Origin: Xiphophorus maculatus
Taxonomy: Eukaryota > Chordata > Actinopteri > Cyprinodontiformes > Poeciliidae
Direction of reading: 5' to 3'
Length of the DNA: 64,000 nucleotides
NCBI RefSeq assembly: GCF_002775205.1
Contig: NC_036445.1
Location: 1,198,802-1,262,801 of the forward strand
Shown here: piece by piece, positions 43,701 to 62,503 of the stretch
Layout: every line of letters begins with the position of its first letter
Numbering within the stretch: the first letter of the stretch is position 1
Made by a program: the position numbers and the translations under genes
Notes under the pieces: generated by a model
Database searches by the model: none
What the model was told of the DNA's origin: nothing
What the model saw: only the letters and a program-made list of their open reading frames with translations

Positions 43701-46642
43701 CCTTAAATCAAAGATAATAACAAAATTTGAAATATTTTGTTCAAATTTGGCTTAATTACTGCTCTGAATATGTTGTTTTTTTCATCAAGTGGTATTTTAT
43801 TGCGTTTGTACACTTCAGTTAAGAATTAGTCGTTTGTTAAATTAGTTGAAAAATTACTTCAATAATTGATTAATCATGATTCACTTATTAATTGTTTCAG
43901 TCTTGCTTCCATTTCTCCTCAGCTCCTGCTGTTGATGCCACGTTCTCCGCACCTCCGACGTTGTCCTTGCCTCTGCCCTTGTCCAGAGGCGGTCATGGGG
44001 ACAAAGTTCCTCAGGCGGTGGTCAAACCTCAAGTCCTCACTCATCTCATCGAGGGCTTTGTTATTCAAGAGGGAGCTGAGCCCTTCCCTGTAAGCGATCC
44101 CTGCCAGATCTGCATGTTAAAACTTTATGGTGAAAGGTGCAGGTTTCCGACTCAGTTCTGGAAATTATGTAAAAATCTGGAATTTGGCTTGAATGTGTTT
44201 GTATTTTCAGATTTTATTCCCTTCCTATATGTCTAAGTAGTGTGTCCTTCCTTCTATCCTCCATTTGTTTGTATTATTTTTTCATTTTTCTTATCCTTCC
44301 TATGTCCTAGCCTATTTCCTCCCTCCCTTATGTCATCTCTTTTTGTCCTTCGTTTCTACATCCCTCGTGTCTTTCCATTCTTTTTTCCTCTTGTCCCTCT
44401 TGTTTAATTCTTCATTGTGTCCTTTCTCCCTCTGTTTTTTTTCTCTTCCATACTGTTCTTTATAGTGCTCTTTCTTTTCCTTCCTCCCAATCTTCCCTGC
44501 ATCCTATCTCTATTCCTTGCTTGTCTTTATTTCCAATATTTTGTCATTCCTCCCATTTGTCCTCTCTTTGTTTCTTCTTTATTAATTGCTTCCATGTGTC
44601 ATCTTTCCTTGAACCTCCTCTCTCTTCTTCTACTATGTTTCCTTCTCCTTTTACCCTTGTGTCCTTGCTTTTTAATCTCCCTCCTTGTTGTTTTACCTTG
44701 ATTCTTAGCAATATTTCACTGCATATCAAATTTATAGTGAAAGTTTGTATATTTTAAAACAAATGTTAGTGAGTTTTTTTGTTTGTGTTTGGTCTTTATA
44801 AAACATATGTAGGAATACTAGAAGTAAGTTTCTTGCTAACTTCTCTGTTGTTTGGCAGGTTGCTGGACTCCTCAAAGACAGAGATTTTGCTCTGGTTGGC
44901 CGCACAGAGAACGGTCCTCCATGTAAGTAAAGATTTATTTATTTACTGTGGTTTACTTTCTCCTTTTTACGGGCCGGCGCTCTGAATATTTTCTTTTTAT
45001 CTCTCAGTGTTGAAATGTGAGTACTGTGGATGCTTTGCTCCTGCCAGCCAGTTCAGGGGATCAAAGAGGTTCTGTTCAAACACTTGTGCAAAGAGGTAGA
45101 CTTTCATTCCTCATAAAGATACTGTTACACTGCCTTGCAAAAGTGTTCATTCCCCAAAGCTCCAGTGTGATTTACTGGAGCTGCTGCAGACTGACCCTCT
45201 TGATCTTCAGGTATAATGTAAGCTGCAGCCAGCACTACAAGTCCAGCAGAGGGAGGAGTGGTGGGGGGCCGCCGCTACCTTCGAACCCCACAGAAAGCTC
45301 TGCTAAACGCAGAGGTCCATCCCGACGGGGGAGTTCAAATAGCACCTACAGTAAAGTATCAAGCAAGCATCTTTCTGTCAAGGTAAGATTGTTTTTTTTA
45401 CTACTTTTAAATAAAACAAAAGCAAAGTCATAGTTCACATTTTGAAGCACCAAATTATTTTAAAAAATCTATATATGATAGGAAAAACTTGCCATCTAGA
45501 TCTATTAGAAGCTCTTTCGGTTCACTCTGAGAACCTTGTGCTAAAGAAGATTTGAACCCTGGGATTTGGATTATTCCCATATATTTAGTTAAAGCCTTTA
45601 AATTTTCAGTCTTTACATTACATTTTTTTTCAATACATTTATATAAAGTTAGAAAAACTGACTGAAAAGTCTTTAAAATCTTGAAGTTCAAAGAGGTTTG
45701 AATACTTGATATGTGAAAAGTGTGAACATACACTCTCAAGAAACATTAATTAAGCCTGTCAGTGTAAGCAATTCATCAATTATTAGTAGAATAAATTAAA
45801 AGGGGAGTGATCATTTACATTCATAGACATCATAATTTCATTTATGGTTTTGGTTTTAACAAAACATTTCTGTTTTATGTAGTTTTTGGTTGTTGTGTTT
45901 TTTGGATGTTTTCCAGTTCCATTGTGAAGTTTTCTTTACAAAATTAAAGTTTGTTGGACGTTTAGAGGTTGAACTTGCATTATTACGCCGTTATCAAAGC
46001 AATACTTCAAAATAGTCTCAAAACAATATTATCGTTTATTGTAATACATTCTGGAACAATTTATCGTTCGGCAAAATTTGTTATCATGACAGCCCTAACA
46101 TTACTATTTTAATGTTTAGTTTATAGCTTTATGTTTTAACCTCTGCTGTCTCCCTCGTAGTGCCACTCAGAGTCCAGTCGCTCAGAAGACCTGTCAAGTG
46201 AGGGGGAGGAAGAGGAGGATGACTCTTCCTCGCTGTCCAGAAGCTCGTTACGCTCGTGCTCCAGAGCTGAGCACAGCGCTCCTCCCTCCGACAGCTCGGC
46301 ACCTGGAAGTCTCCTGATCGAAGGGGCCAACTTCCTGTCCGCGACTCCGGCTCAGTGGAGCGTGGAAGAAGTCTGCAAGTTCATCTCCTCGCTTCAAGGT
46401 TAGCAGCCAAATCGCGGTTTGCTTCCGATTGCTTAAATACATTCAGGTCATCTGTTCTCACTCGTCTCTTTGGCTTCCTGCTGGGTTTAGGTTGCGAGGA
46501 GCTGGCGACCCAGTTTCTGTCGCAGGAAATAGATGGACAGGCTCTGCTGCTGCTGAGAGAAGACCACCTAATCTCCACCATGAACATTAAACTGGGTCCG
46601 GCTCTGAAGATCTGTGCCTCAATCAACAGTCTGCGCGAGTGA
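40757..46642 (+). CDS. phc1: Polyhomeotic-like protein 1, PRC1 subunit
   Basis: Thirteen coding exons: 40757-40873, 40981-41088, 41304-41369, 41459-41602, 42161-42319, 42408-43127, 43215-43347, 43923-44089, 44859-44922, 45008-45095, 45211-45382, 46161-46398, 46491-46642. Phases join throughout; 2328 nt, 775 aa. The N-terminus (MESGEDQNTSSTNGNPQTSG, ARMSLYERQAVQALQALQRQ) and Gln-rich tracts match PHC1. The HD1 motif (VKPQVLTHLIEGFVIQEGAE) is at about residues 515-538. The FCS zinc finger (CEYCGCFAPASQF, FCSNTCAKRYNVSC) is at 560-593. An acidic Ser-rich linker precedes a C-terminal SAM domain (WSVEEVCKFISSLQ to INSLRE, about 710-775). In PRC1 the SAM polymerises and the zinc finger binds nucleic acid, together supporting chromatin compaction and Hox silencing. 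It is shorter than human PHC1 (about 1000 aa), mainly in the Gln/Pro/Ser middle. phc1 rather than phc2/3 is supported by adjacency to m6pr. Confidence 0.93.
43405..43880. mobile_element. Nonautonomous DNA transposon (hAT-like MITE) in phc1 intron
   Basis: The left edge 'ggctgcaactgacaattatt' with 'gattaattgattaattgcc' and the right edge 'ttgaaaaattacttcaataa' with 'ttgattaatcatgattc' match, in opposite senses, the ends of a common teleost MITE. There is no coding capacity. The exact ends and target duplication are not clear. Confidence 0.5.
44225..44705 (+). repeat. Polypyrimidine tract in phc1 intron
   Basis: Nearly 500 bp dominated by C and T on the plus strand, built from degenerate 'ccttcc/tcttcc/ctccct' words, within the intron between 44089 and 44859. 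It gives long spurious open frames rich in Ser, Leu and Phe on this strand. Confidence 0.7.
45975..46105. mobile_element. Short MITE-like repeat in phc1 intron
   Basis: 'attatcgtttattgtaatac', 'ggaacaatttatcgttcggc' and 'ttatcatgacagccctaac' are the characteristic end of a frequent teleost nonautonomous DNA element. Only this end is recognisable. Confidence 0.45.
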
Positions 46643-46959
46643 TGGCTGGGCCCTCATTTCTGATGCCTCACTTGGACTCGATTGTGTGGATGTTTTGATT
46701 TACAAACAGTTGATCCCTATCAATCTGAAGGTGCTTTTCAGACCACATGAACCTTTTAATCCAGTTCCTCGTCTTTGATGTTTCTCTTGCTTTAGGGCAG
46801 GAGCTTTCTTAACAACCCATGAGTGACATAAAGGGATGTGATTGATTCAGTTCAGAGGTTGCATTGATTAACTGAGCTACAGTCAGTTTGTTCTCAGTGC
46901 GTCCTAAAGCTCTTAGGGAACCTTGCTCGGTCCCAGAACGCCCACAGTTCTTTGCTGAA

Positions 46960-47305
46960 CTATTTCCCCCCCCTTGATTTTTTTCATATTTTGTCTCATT
47001 GCAACCACAAACTTTGAGTCTTTTTCTGGGATTTAACATCAACCAACACAAAGTCAAACAAAAGAGTGGCGTGGATTGGGATTCATGCTCCATACATCTA
47101 CCTTTTGGTTGTTGGAGTATGTCTCTACCTGCTTCATCCTCTGTAGAGGACGTTGCCATGGAGATCCATTTTTCTGCAGCTGCACAGTTCTGCTGTAATG
47201 TGTGTTGGTCTATCACCATAGATGGTTGTTGTCTTAACGTGACAAAATGGGGAAAAACTTTTAGGGGTGTAATTACTTTTTTTTTTCAAGGTGCTAGATA
47301 GACAG
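46960..47305. mobile_element. Tc1/mariner-type MITE inside the phc1 3' UTR
   Basis: The left end reads 'attttgtctcattgcaacca', and the reverse complement of the right end (about 47225-47251) reads 'attttgtcacgttaagacaa', so imperfect terminal inverted repeats are present. 'cggaatttaac'-style and 'ggagtatgtctctacctgct' segments match teleost Tc1 family B. It lies between the phc1 stop and its polyadenylation signals, so it is probably transcribed as part of the mRNA. Confidence 0.6.
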
Positions 47306-47778
47306 TATTTTTCTTTACTCTGAATGTGCAGACTTATACATACTGGTATGTGTAAGCCGTTGATATCATGAACTGAAGTGTTCCTTTCATAAGTGTTCGT
47401 CTTTTTCTTTGTCTGAAACTTGGTATATTGTATGTAGACTCCTTGAAAACTCCAACTCTCGCTGCCTGTCAGGTGTTCCTGCTTAAACATCTCACTTCAA
47501 ACAGTATTTTAAAAAGGTGCTTCAGTTTTCAGGTTATCTGCAATCCTATGTATATATATATATATGTTCAGTCTTTTGTTGTATTCTGCCTATGTTTTTT
47601 TGGTCATAGATGCCAAGCCCAGGCTTCAATCACATCACCGACAATGACACTCAACAAGCCTGGTGTTTTAGTAGTTTTCTTTTTTGAATAGTCATGAAGA
47701 GTTTAGTTTTGTATTTTCTCATTTTTATAGTACAATCAGAATTATTTTTTCATGGGACAATATAGTTGTAGAAGCTTT

Positions 47779-47869
47779 AATAAAGTACCTGGAAGTGGGT
47801 ACTCACGCTCTTCTCTTTCAAGGTCTAAATGGAAGAGCTCCTGTACATGTATGCAGTACTATCAATAAA
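47779..47869 (+). other. phc1: Polyadenylation signals of phc1
   Basis: AATAAA at 47779-47784 and 47864-47869, about 1.1-1.2 kb after the phc1 stop codon. Confidence 0.55.
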
Positions 47870-47884
47870 CATTACTGGAACTGA

Positions 47885-48555
47885 GTATGTTGCTTATTGG
47901 TCATAGGTTCATTTCAACCTCACGATAATTCATATTGTCATTAACATTTTGAGTTTATGTAAACAGTCTGAGTTTGGTTCTTGCAGACATCTGTATGACC
48001 CGTCCTGCTTGAGTAAACGTAGATACGGGTATTATTAGTTACACTAACAGATCCTTTACTTTGTAATTCCTTCTGTGGTAGTTTATATATTACATTTTTT
48101 AAAAGATATTGGTCCATTTTTTTTAAAAATTTAAAAAGTTGAAAACCATAATGTTTGGACAGCATCACCTGCAGGTTCATGTGGTAAGAAAGCTGCACAA
48201 ACTCATGTTTACATGTTCTCTGGTCTTATACCACAAAAACACAAGTTTTGTTTCCAACCTCAACCCCAAAAAGTTCCATAGATGAGAAACAGAAGACTTT
48301 TTGTATGATTGTTCTCCAACAATCATGAAATTTCCTCCCAAAATGAACTCACTAAGGAGTTCCCTGTTCAACCGAGTGAATCCTAAGAACAATAACTTAA
48401 TAAAGATCCCATTTTATCGCCAAAAGTGCTCAAACACAGTTTGTAACACTTCAATTGCATCTTAAAGTCACTTGTATAAGTGCTCCACTAGGCTTGGAGA
48501 TAGTAGTGCAAATGCACACATATATTTCTTCTTTGGCATTTGACATTGTAAATGA
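47885..48555. other. Convergent intergenic region between phc1 and styk1
   Basis: About 670 bp separating the phc1 3' end from the styk1 stop codon, which face each other. It must hold the styk1 3' UTR. I see no gene or clear repeat. Confidence 0.5.
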
Positions 48556-55058
<6,503 letters not shown>

Positions 55059-58000
55059 CCTGTCAGATTGGAAGAGATTGAAGAGACACTCAGGAACAGA
55101 ACCAGCAACACACATTCATCATTCCCAACCTCAATGAGTTATTAAATATGTTTCCATAAAGCTTGGTAATAACAAAAGACAAGATCATTTCACACAAATA
55201 ACAGAGATCTTTAAAGACTGGCTTGAGATAAAATGCAAAGAAGTGTTTCCATTTGAGACTGAAGGTGTAACCTCAGGTACTAAATAAAACATGAACATTG
55301 ACTTCTTCATAGAAGTGGAATTGAGTCATCTATGAGTCTAGAACAACAAAATAAGGCACTAGGTTTCCCTGAAAGACAGTTATGTTGTTTGTGGAGCAAA
55401 GTCTGTAACTTGACTCTCACACGTAAGCGCTAAGAAAGGCCTGAACTGTAACTGAGACCAGGAACCTCAGATGTTGTGTTAACGCTCAAAGTGTCAATGC
55501 TTTCTTCCTTCTCTCTTCTCAGTTTATTGTTTTTATCTTCTGGTTACACAACCATCATAATCTTACATATTAATTTTGCAGCAGTGGTCCAATATTTTTA
55601 TTAGTTATCACCATCAACACCATTGGTGTTTTGTAATCAACACCAAAGAAGCATATATAACCAAGCAATCTGTGTGCTGTGCGCTGGATTGTCTGTGGTT
55701 TAAAAAATACACTATAAGGCAGATAGGAGGTACGCAATAAAATCTCTTCAGTCTCATCATCATCCTTTCACGTCATATCCTAGAACTCCAAACCTGTTAA
55801 TCTGCATTTTTCTGTCACATTAAAGCTTGTGTTGCACCTCACACGTAGTGTTCAAACATAAAGAACGCCAGTTCTCAATACACCACCCTGAAAACAACTA
55901 AAAGTTGCATTTTCTAAGCTGTTTCTGAATCTATATAGTGGATAAATGAGCTCCTGTTGTAAAACAGATCACATTGTGTTTCAGAAACACTGTAAAGAAA
56001 GTCTTACCTCACTTGTTTGGGTGAATTTCTGAACGTCAAAGAAGATATATACTGTGTAGAATCGTATTATCGCAGGTGCATGGTTCCTTCCCTCATACTG
56101 TTTGGCACTTTGCTTGCATCCTGTCAGCTGTGCTCCTCAGCTCCTCCTTGTGTTCTTTGTCTCCGGGGATCAATTTGCTGCTCTGTTTGTCTACCTTCCC
56201 ACCTTCAGTGTTTCCTTTAACTCCACCCTCATCACTTGCACCACATCCTTCACTCTTGTTTTCTCCTTCCTCCTCCGTCACTCTCCTTCCCTGCTGGAGT
56301 GATGCTGCGGACTGAAATCAGCTGTCAGGTCCCCAAAACACTTGCCTGTAGCCTTTCTTCCTCTCTCTGACAGCCGATCTTTAGTTATTTTTTTTCTTTC
56401 TTGCCCTCCCTTTCTGCTCTGTGTTCACAGAAACAGGTCCAGCCACTCCTTGTCACTTTATAGTTTCCATCTCTTTGTTCACCATGCGTGATCTAAAACT
56501 TGCATAACTGGCTTTTCTGACTCAGGGGCATTTAGTCAGCAAAAAACAAACTGCTTTTTAATTACAATGAGCGCAACACAACCACGACCCTCACTGTGCA
56601 CCCCGGTTACTTAATTGCAAAGTGGAAAAAAGATGGACCAAAAAATATTTAGGATCTGACTACAAAGGCCAGATAAATATGTAGGCCAAACAAATCGAGC
56701 ACCATTTTACATTTCCCTTTCTCTTTATAATCATGCGCGACTTTGTTTTCAGTCTAGCAGATGAAACATTTGACTGTAAAGCAACAAAAGATGTGCTAAT
56801 ATTGATATGGTATATGGTTCTGTATCACCCTAGGTATATAAAATAGTATGAATTTGATGATTTTCAAAGCAAAACAATTGAATATTCATCATTTAACAAT
56901 TTTTTAAAATTATTTATTAGTACATTAATCACACATAAAGAAAACAGCTTAATATTAGGAGAATAAATCTTAAACACACCCATTGTTGTTGCATAAACAC
57001 CATTTACATTAAAATTTTATTGTGTTTTTCAGATTTAGGTATCAAATGACAATGTGACCATATAAACTGAGTCCAGTTCTGTTTCAGTGTCTGAATTTAA
57101 TCAAGTTGATTTGACAGCTCTTGGAGTGTGTTGACAAATCTTCTAACCACGACAGCAAATTGTGTTTTGAACAATAGTGACCACAAACCAATATCTCATG
57201 TCTCCACATTTCTACGGCTGACTGAACCAGAGAGTGGCATATCTGCTTTACTCAAATATTTCCGAACTGTTTTTACAGAAGTAATATAACGCTGCTGGGA
57301 CCAGTGAAGATCGGCCATTTGTGGTCATGACTCACAAACATCAACTGGTTCTCCTGCCCGTCAGGTAAACAGATGTCCGCATCCTCAGGCTATATAAGCA
57401 AACAAAGCTGCGATTGTATCAGAAGTTAAACTTCATATGAAGGGCGTGACAACCTACCAACTGTTACTGTTTTCCTTTAAAATAAAGGTACTTGTTGTTC
57501 TTGCAGGAAAAATTACCAGTGAATCAAAATTTTAATAAGGCTTTTTTACTCTTTTCATATACTGTATATATATATATTTTTAAATAAGATCACTTGTGTG
57601 GATTATTTTCTGCATTACTCACTCTTCATATTAGATTAGTAGAATAGATAACATCTGATATTTTCTTGGCTGAATTTTTAGCTCCACCACTTATAATACA
57701 AATTTTGAAGAGAAAGATTGAAACGTTAAAAGTCGCAGAGATTAAATCCTTGATGTTTCTGTGCTCTTATGCTATATTTACTCTTCTACTTTATCACATG
57801 TACTTTTACTTGTATGGTTAATTTTGCTCTGTCCATCTTTTTAATTAATCTACCGGTAATCTACCATAATGACTGTAATGGGGAAATAACTGTGTTCAGA
57901 TTTAGGGAGAGTATTTTCTAAAATCTTAAAGGTTCACAGACTTTCATCGGATCAAGAAAGGGTTTATTAAAGATTTATTTATTTATTAGAAACACAAACA

Positions 58001-58324
58001 TCAGCTTTGTTCTGGTCTTTGACAAAAAGCCATTCATTTATTTGATTCCATTAATCCCATCCCTCTGAATCAAACCAATGGACAGACTTAAACATAAGTC
58101 ACAGAGCCACATCAACAGCAGGGCTAACAATAAACATAACCTGTTAGCACCTAAATGTAGTGAAAGCTGCTGCAAGGAACATTATTTTCAGAAAAATTGT
58201 ATTTTTGATTTTCTGGCTCAAACAAAAATTATGTAGACTAAATTAAATTAAACAGATTAATTTCAGAAGGCACAGCTTAGAAAATCTGTGTTGGCTGGAA
58301 GAGGGAGTTAAATGAGCTCTGATC
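55059..58324. other. styk1 upstream region and gstk1 3' side
   Basis: It contains the styk1 5' UTR exon (donor at 56007, reading from about 56300 down) and a CT-rich stretch at 56090-56420. AATAAA signals on the minus strand (TTTATT at 57963-57989) probably serve gstk1. A short AT run is at 57560-57580. No coding exon is seen. Confidence 0.5.
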
Positions 58325-61300
58325 TCAAAGCTTGGAGGCAGAGCTGCCTGGGTTAGGCCCCAACCACTTTTCTCCTGCAACAAACAAAAACAAATTACCT
58401 TTTAGAATACAATGCATGTATCTGATTCTGTAGACATATGCAAAATCAGAAACAAATGAGACCATCTTTTCAGACTCTAAACAGCTGGAGTATGGAAACA
58501 CCTAATCATACAAAATCCCAAGATTTTAGTGAATGGCAAATTCATCCGGAATCTGCATTTTTTTAAATGAGTGCAATGTTAAAGTTCAGTTAATGTCCTA
58601 TGGCACATTAAGTCATACTGTGTAAGTAAAGGTACCTTATGCCTCATATTTTTTCTAAATAGTTACAGTCATCCTGGCCATCATAATTTTGTGTGTTTAT
58701 TAGCCGCTTTAAACCCTCCATTCTCCTGAAGTGATTACACCACAAACAATTACAGGGATTTTATGAACAAGAGTTATGTGCAAATATTGGAATTCCTTTT
58801 GGCATTGTGGGCCAAAATTAAACACACAGGCTCAACTATATACACTCCCTTTAATATATGTATATATCTGACTTAGCAAATTTTATCTCAACTACAAACA
58901 TCAGTTTTAATATATTTTAAAACTGTTCTGCACAAAAAAAGCAGAGTTTGTTTAAATTGGTTGGTTTCCAGGCTCAATCCTGTATTTTAAACATAATCCA
59001 TACATATTTAGCATACCGAGCTTTACAAAAAATAAATTAGCTTCGCAAAAAATTAATTTCAATGTGAAATTTATGCCTAAAAGTTGAATCCATGAATGGA
59101 AACCAAACAATTTAAAGGAGCTCCAAAATTTCTGATGAGAAATACTCAAGTAGGATTATGCCAGACGTTTGTTGTTGAATGTTAAGGGAAAGTTGCTCAG
59201 GGGCATTTAAGCAAACATTAGTGGGGTGTGTGTCTGTATATCTGATTTTATATTTATAATTTTGCACACAAACATCTCCAACCTAATACGCAATTATAGG
59301 TTCGATTTAAAAAAACGTGCTGAAGTTATGTTATCATTCCACCCTAAAAATGGTTCAAATAAATAATTCAAATCCAAAATTCCTACATTCAAGTCAATGA
59401 TGATTTGACATATATACAGTATTTTCTGTGTTTCTCACCAATGCAGTTGGCCATGAGCTCAAATCTGTCAGATCCAAAAAACATCTCGGGTTTTCCATCA
59501 ATATGACAAATCAGCATTGGGAAACCAAATGCCTGGGGGAAAAAAAATCACAAGTATTGTTTCTTTAAAATAAACTAATTTCTCTTCAAAATACAAAGAA
59601 AGCAAAAGCACCACCAACCCCATACTTGAGTGCCTCCTCTGTTGAGTGTTTAAGCTTATCTTTGATCTCCTGCGAGGTGCACAACTTTAGCGCTTTTTCA
59701 ATCTCACTGTCACTCAGTCCTGCTTTTTTGGCTGCCTGGGGGAAAGAAAAAAAACACAACAGATAGAAATGAATGCAACTCAAAATCTAATCAGAAATGG
59801 GACCAATGCGTGTGTTTTTAAGCAACAACCTCAGAGAAGGATTCGGGTTTAGTGGCGTCTTTGTCCTCACTCCAGATCCTCCTCCACAGCTCCCTGGAAA
59901 CCTGCTCCACCTGCTTGTCTCCACCTTGCTCCATATGCTGCACTGCTGTCACGAACCGCATCGCAGACAAAGTTCCTAAAAAGAAAAGAAATATTCTGTC
60001 TTATTTATCAAAAAATTCCTGATAAATCACAGATTGTTTTTACTGCACTGTTTAAATAACAGCTAGCAATTAAATCAAGTTGAGTTTTCTGGCTCTTTAT
60101 TTTATCATCTTTTAGCTCTTGAAATTGGTTTTACTGCATCTCCTCACATTGCTAATGCTAATTGCTAATTTTAGAAAATAACTTCTTTTAATTTTTTGTA
60201 CAACCTGGGAAAGAAATATTGACTTCATTTTGCAGCAACAGATACATTCACGTGATTGTATTTTTACTCCAATGGAACTTGGACAGGGTTTAGATACGAA
60301 TCAGACACTCCTCCATTTTTATTGCTTCGAAGGTCTTTGTCAACATCCCAATGCTGAGTAAGAAATGTTGGTTTCAAACTCTCTTATATCCACAACCAAT
60401 TAGGGGTCCTCATACTGGAGGACCCACTCCTTATCCTTTAAGTTTGCAGGGCTTCTGTCACACGTAGAACCATTTCATCCTCACCATTGGACTGCATAAA
60501 GCTTAAGTGATCCAGTGCTGCATTTCTTTTCCCCCACAATGATCAAAGGTATTAAAATAGGACACTGCATTTAGATAATGATAGACAGAATTAAAGTTGC
60601 CTTAAGTTACCCCTCTTGGTTACTTTGGTTTATGTTTTATTAGTTATTTATGTTTTTTACATGTGTAAAAATGGCATTTGAACATACAATGAAATTAATA
60701 AAAGTCTGAAAATGTAAATGTTTCCATCTTTTCCTTCCTTTTCCAAACCTGAAAACCAGGTTCTTCACATTCTTTACATTTGAGTGCAAAAGTAATAATC
60801 TTGACCTGAAATATGACATAATGCTGCACAATATATGGAACGGCAGTCATCACTGCAGTATTATGTGTGAATAATTGCAATCTTAAAGGAATGCTGGGAT
60901 GCAATCATTTCTAGGAAATAATATTTCAAGCTTTTTGTTGCTGCGTTGTGGCTTTTGCACTTTGCTGACCTGTCTGTGCAACTGTAACTTACTAAGTCCT
61001 ACTTATTTAGTTAGATACTATAACATTTGAGAGACTGACTAAATGTAAGTACCTCAGTAGCTACCTGTCTGATCAGAGCCCAACAGAGTACCCATGCTGA
61101 TAGTGTTTACCTTTTTTGAACATGACCTCAAATGGGTCAGTAGGTGGGTGTAAAGGGACGTCAAAGTACTTGGACGCGCGGTGAAGATCTTTAGTCATGT
61201 AGGAAAATTTGTTGGGAACTAAACCAGGAGGCTTGTTTCCTGTCATAAAAGACACAGGTTATTTTCCAGTTCATTCCACGAGGATATAAACATGCACATG

Positions 61301-61571
61301 GCCTTTAATTTACACTTTCTAGGTCCTTCATGCTCACTGACCTGCTCCATGCATGATGCCTCCGAGAAACGCAGGACGAAACTTCAGGTCGATGTTCCAC
61401 ACCTTTCTGTAGCGACAGATGACCTGGGAATACAATGCATAGTTTTAAACACCCCAAGATACGGACTGGACCTGCAGGACGAGTGAGAAGGAAGACACAA
61501 ACCTCAAACCCGAGCCAGGAGTAAGGTGAGACCACATCATAGAACAGCTCCACCACTTTCTTTGAGGTCAT
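58325..61571 (-). CDS. gstk1: Glutathione S-transferase kappa 1
   Basis: Seven coding exons: 61571-61503, 61423-61342, 61239-61111, 59975-59830, 59735-59619, 59532-59439, 58374-58325; 687 nt, 228 aa, phases all consistent (human is 226 aa). It begins MTSKKVVELFYDVVSPYSWL; the serine of SPYSW is the glutathione-activating residue in the kappa class. It continues with the DsbA-like thioredoxin fold and helical insert (KFRPAFLGGIMHGAGNKPPG, MTKDLHRASKYFDVPLH, LSDSEIEKALKLC) and closes with FGSDRFELMANCIGEKWLGP. The last residues are SKL, a canonical type 1 peroxisomal targeting signal, so peroxisomal import is expected. The enzyme conjugates or reduces small electrophiles and peroxides with glutathione. 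The gene lies in the 7q34 region in humans, as does ARHGEF5. Confidence 0.96.
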
Positions 61572-61933
61572 CTTCAGGTCTTTACCTTTGCAAATGCTAA
61601 CCCTTACGTTTAGATTTACACTAACTTACTCTGTGCAGGTTAAAGTTCTTGTGCTGCTCTCTCAAGCAACCTTGGCGAATCTCCAAGTGAGTCAAAGTTG
61701 AATTAACCTGACGCAGAGCAACCTAGCATGGCGTTTGTAGTTCGGTAGAAAAATGATAAACAAACACAGCGCAAGTCCGTTAGCAATTAGCCACAGCGCT
61801 GCAACTGGTTACTCAAACTGGCTCAACAATTAGCCCCAATCCAACCATCAGAAAAAAAAACTACTACTCTAAAGTAGCATCTCTCTTTTTCTGGTTCTTA
61901 ATGGCTGGCCAACAACGTTACTTTGCGATCCTG

Positions 61934-62055
61934 CCATCTACTGGTAGAGTGCTGCATAGGAAATATACATATATATATATACATACAGTCTATATGTATA
62001 GTTCAGAGATGTTAATGTTCGTTTATTTCCTATACAGAACTCTACCAGTAGATGG
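61934..62055. repeat. 31-bp inverted repeat (two mismatches) around a 60-bp AT-rich loop
   Basis: The arm beginning CCATCTACTGGTAGAG at 61934-61964 pairs with 62025-62055. Each arm contains the CCAGTAGATGG core. It could be a small MITE or a pair of oriented CTCF-like sites. Confidence 0.85.
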
Positions 62056-62488
62056 TATATAAAATAATAGAACAGAACAGATATGGATCTTTATACTAAA
62101 TAAATATTCTCAAATTAAAGACTGTATTTTTCCAACTGTGCTGAGTGTGAGTTTATGCTACAGTGAGAAATTTAAGTCATTGCAGGCTATTTTAAGCATA
62201 TTTAGCAGGGATCTCATTGTGCCACTATAATAGCCTCATCTCTTGTACAAAACTGTTAGATATATAGATTTCTTTTCTGTGCTTTTATAGTTGACTCTTT
62301 CCTGACTTTTTGTGCTACACATCATTCCAAATGGTAAAGACTTACTTCCTTGTTACTGTGTTAATGCTTTAATTTTATAGAGGCACTAGTGCACATTCAC
62401 CTGATATAGGTCCATCCTTCTCTTAATATATTTAGTCAATCAAACTTGATTCTTTCTTTCCCTCTCTCTTTCTTTATTATGAGCAAGG

Positions 62489-62503
62489 ACTGCCACCTAC
62501 TGG
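62489..62503 (-). promoter_or_regulatory. CTCF-like motif upstream of gstk1
   Basis: The reverse complement reads CCAGTAGGTGGCAGT, a close match to the CTCF core. Motif match only. Confidence 0.38.

Noticed and set aside
44225-44757. Several overlapping open frames rich in Ser, Leu and Phe
   Set aside because: They come from the polypyrimidine tract in a phc1 intron, between two in-phase exons.
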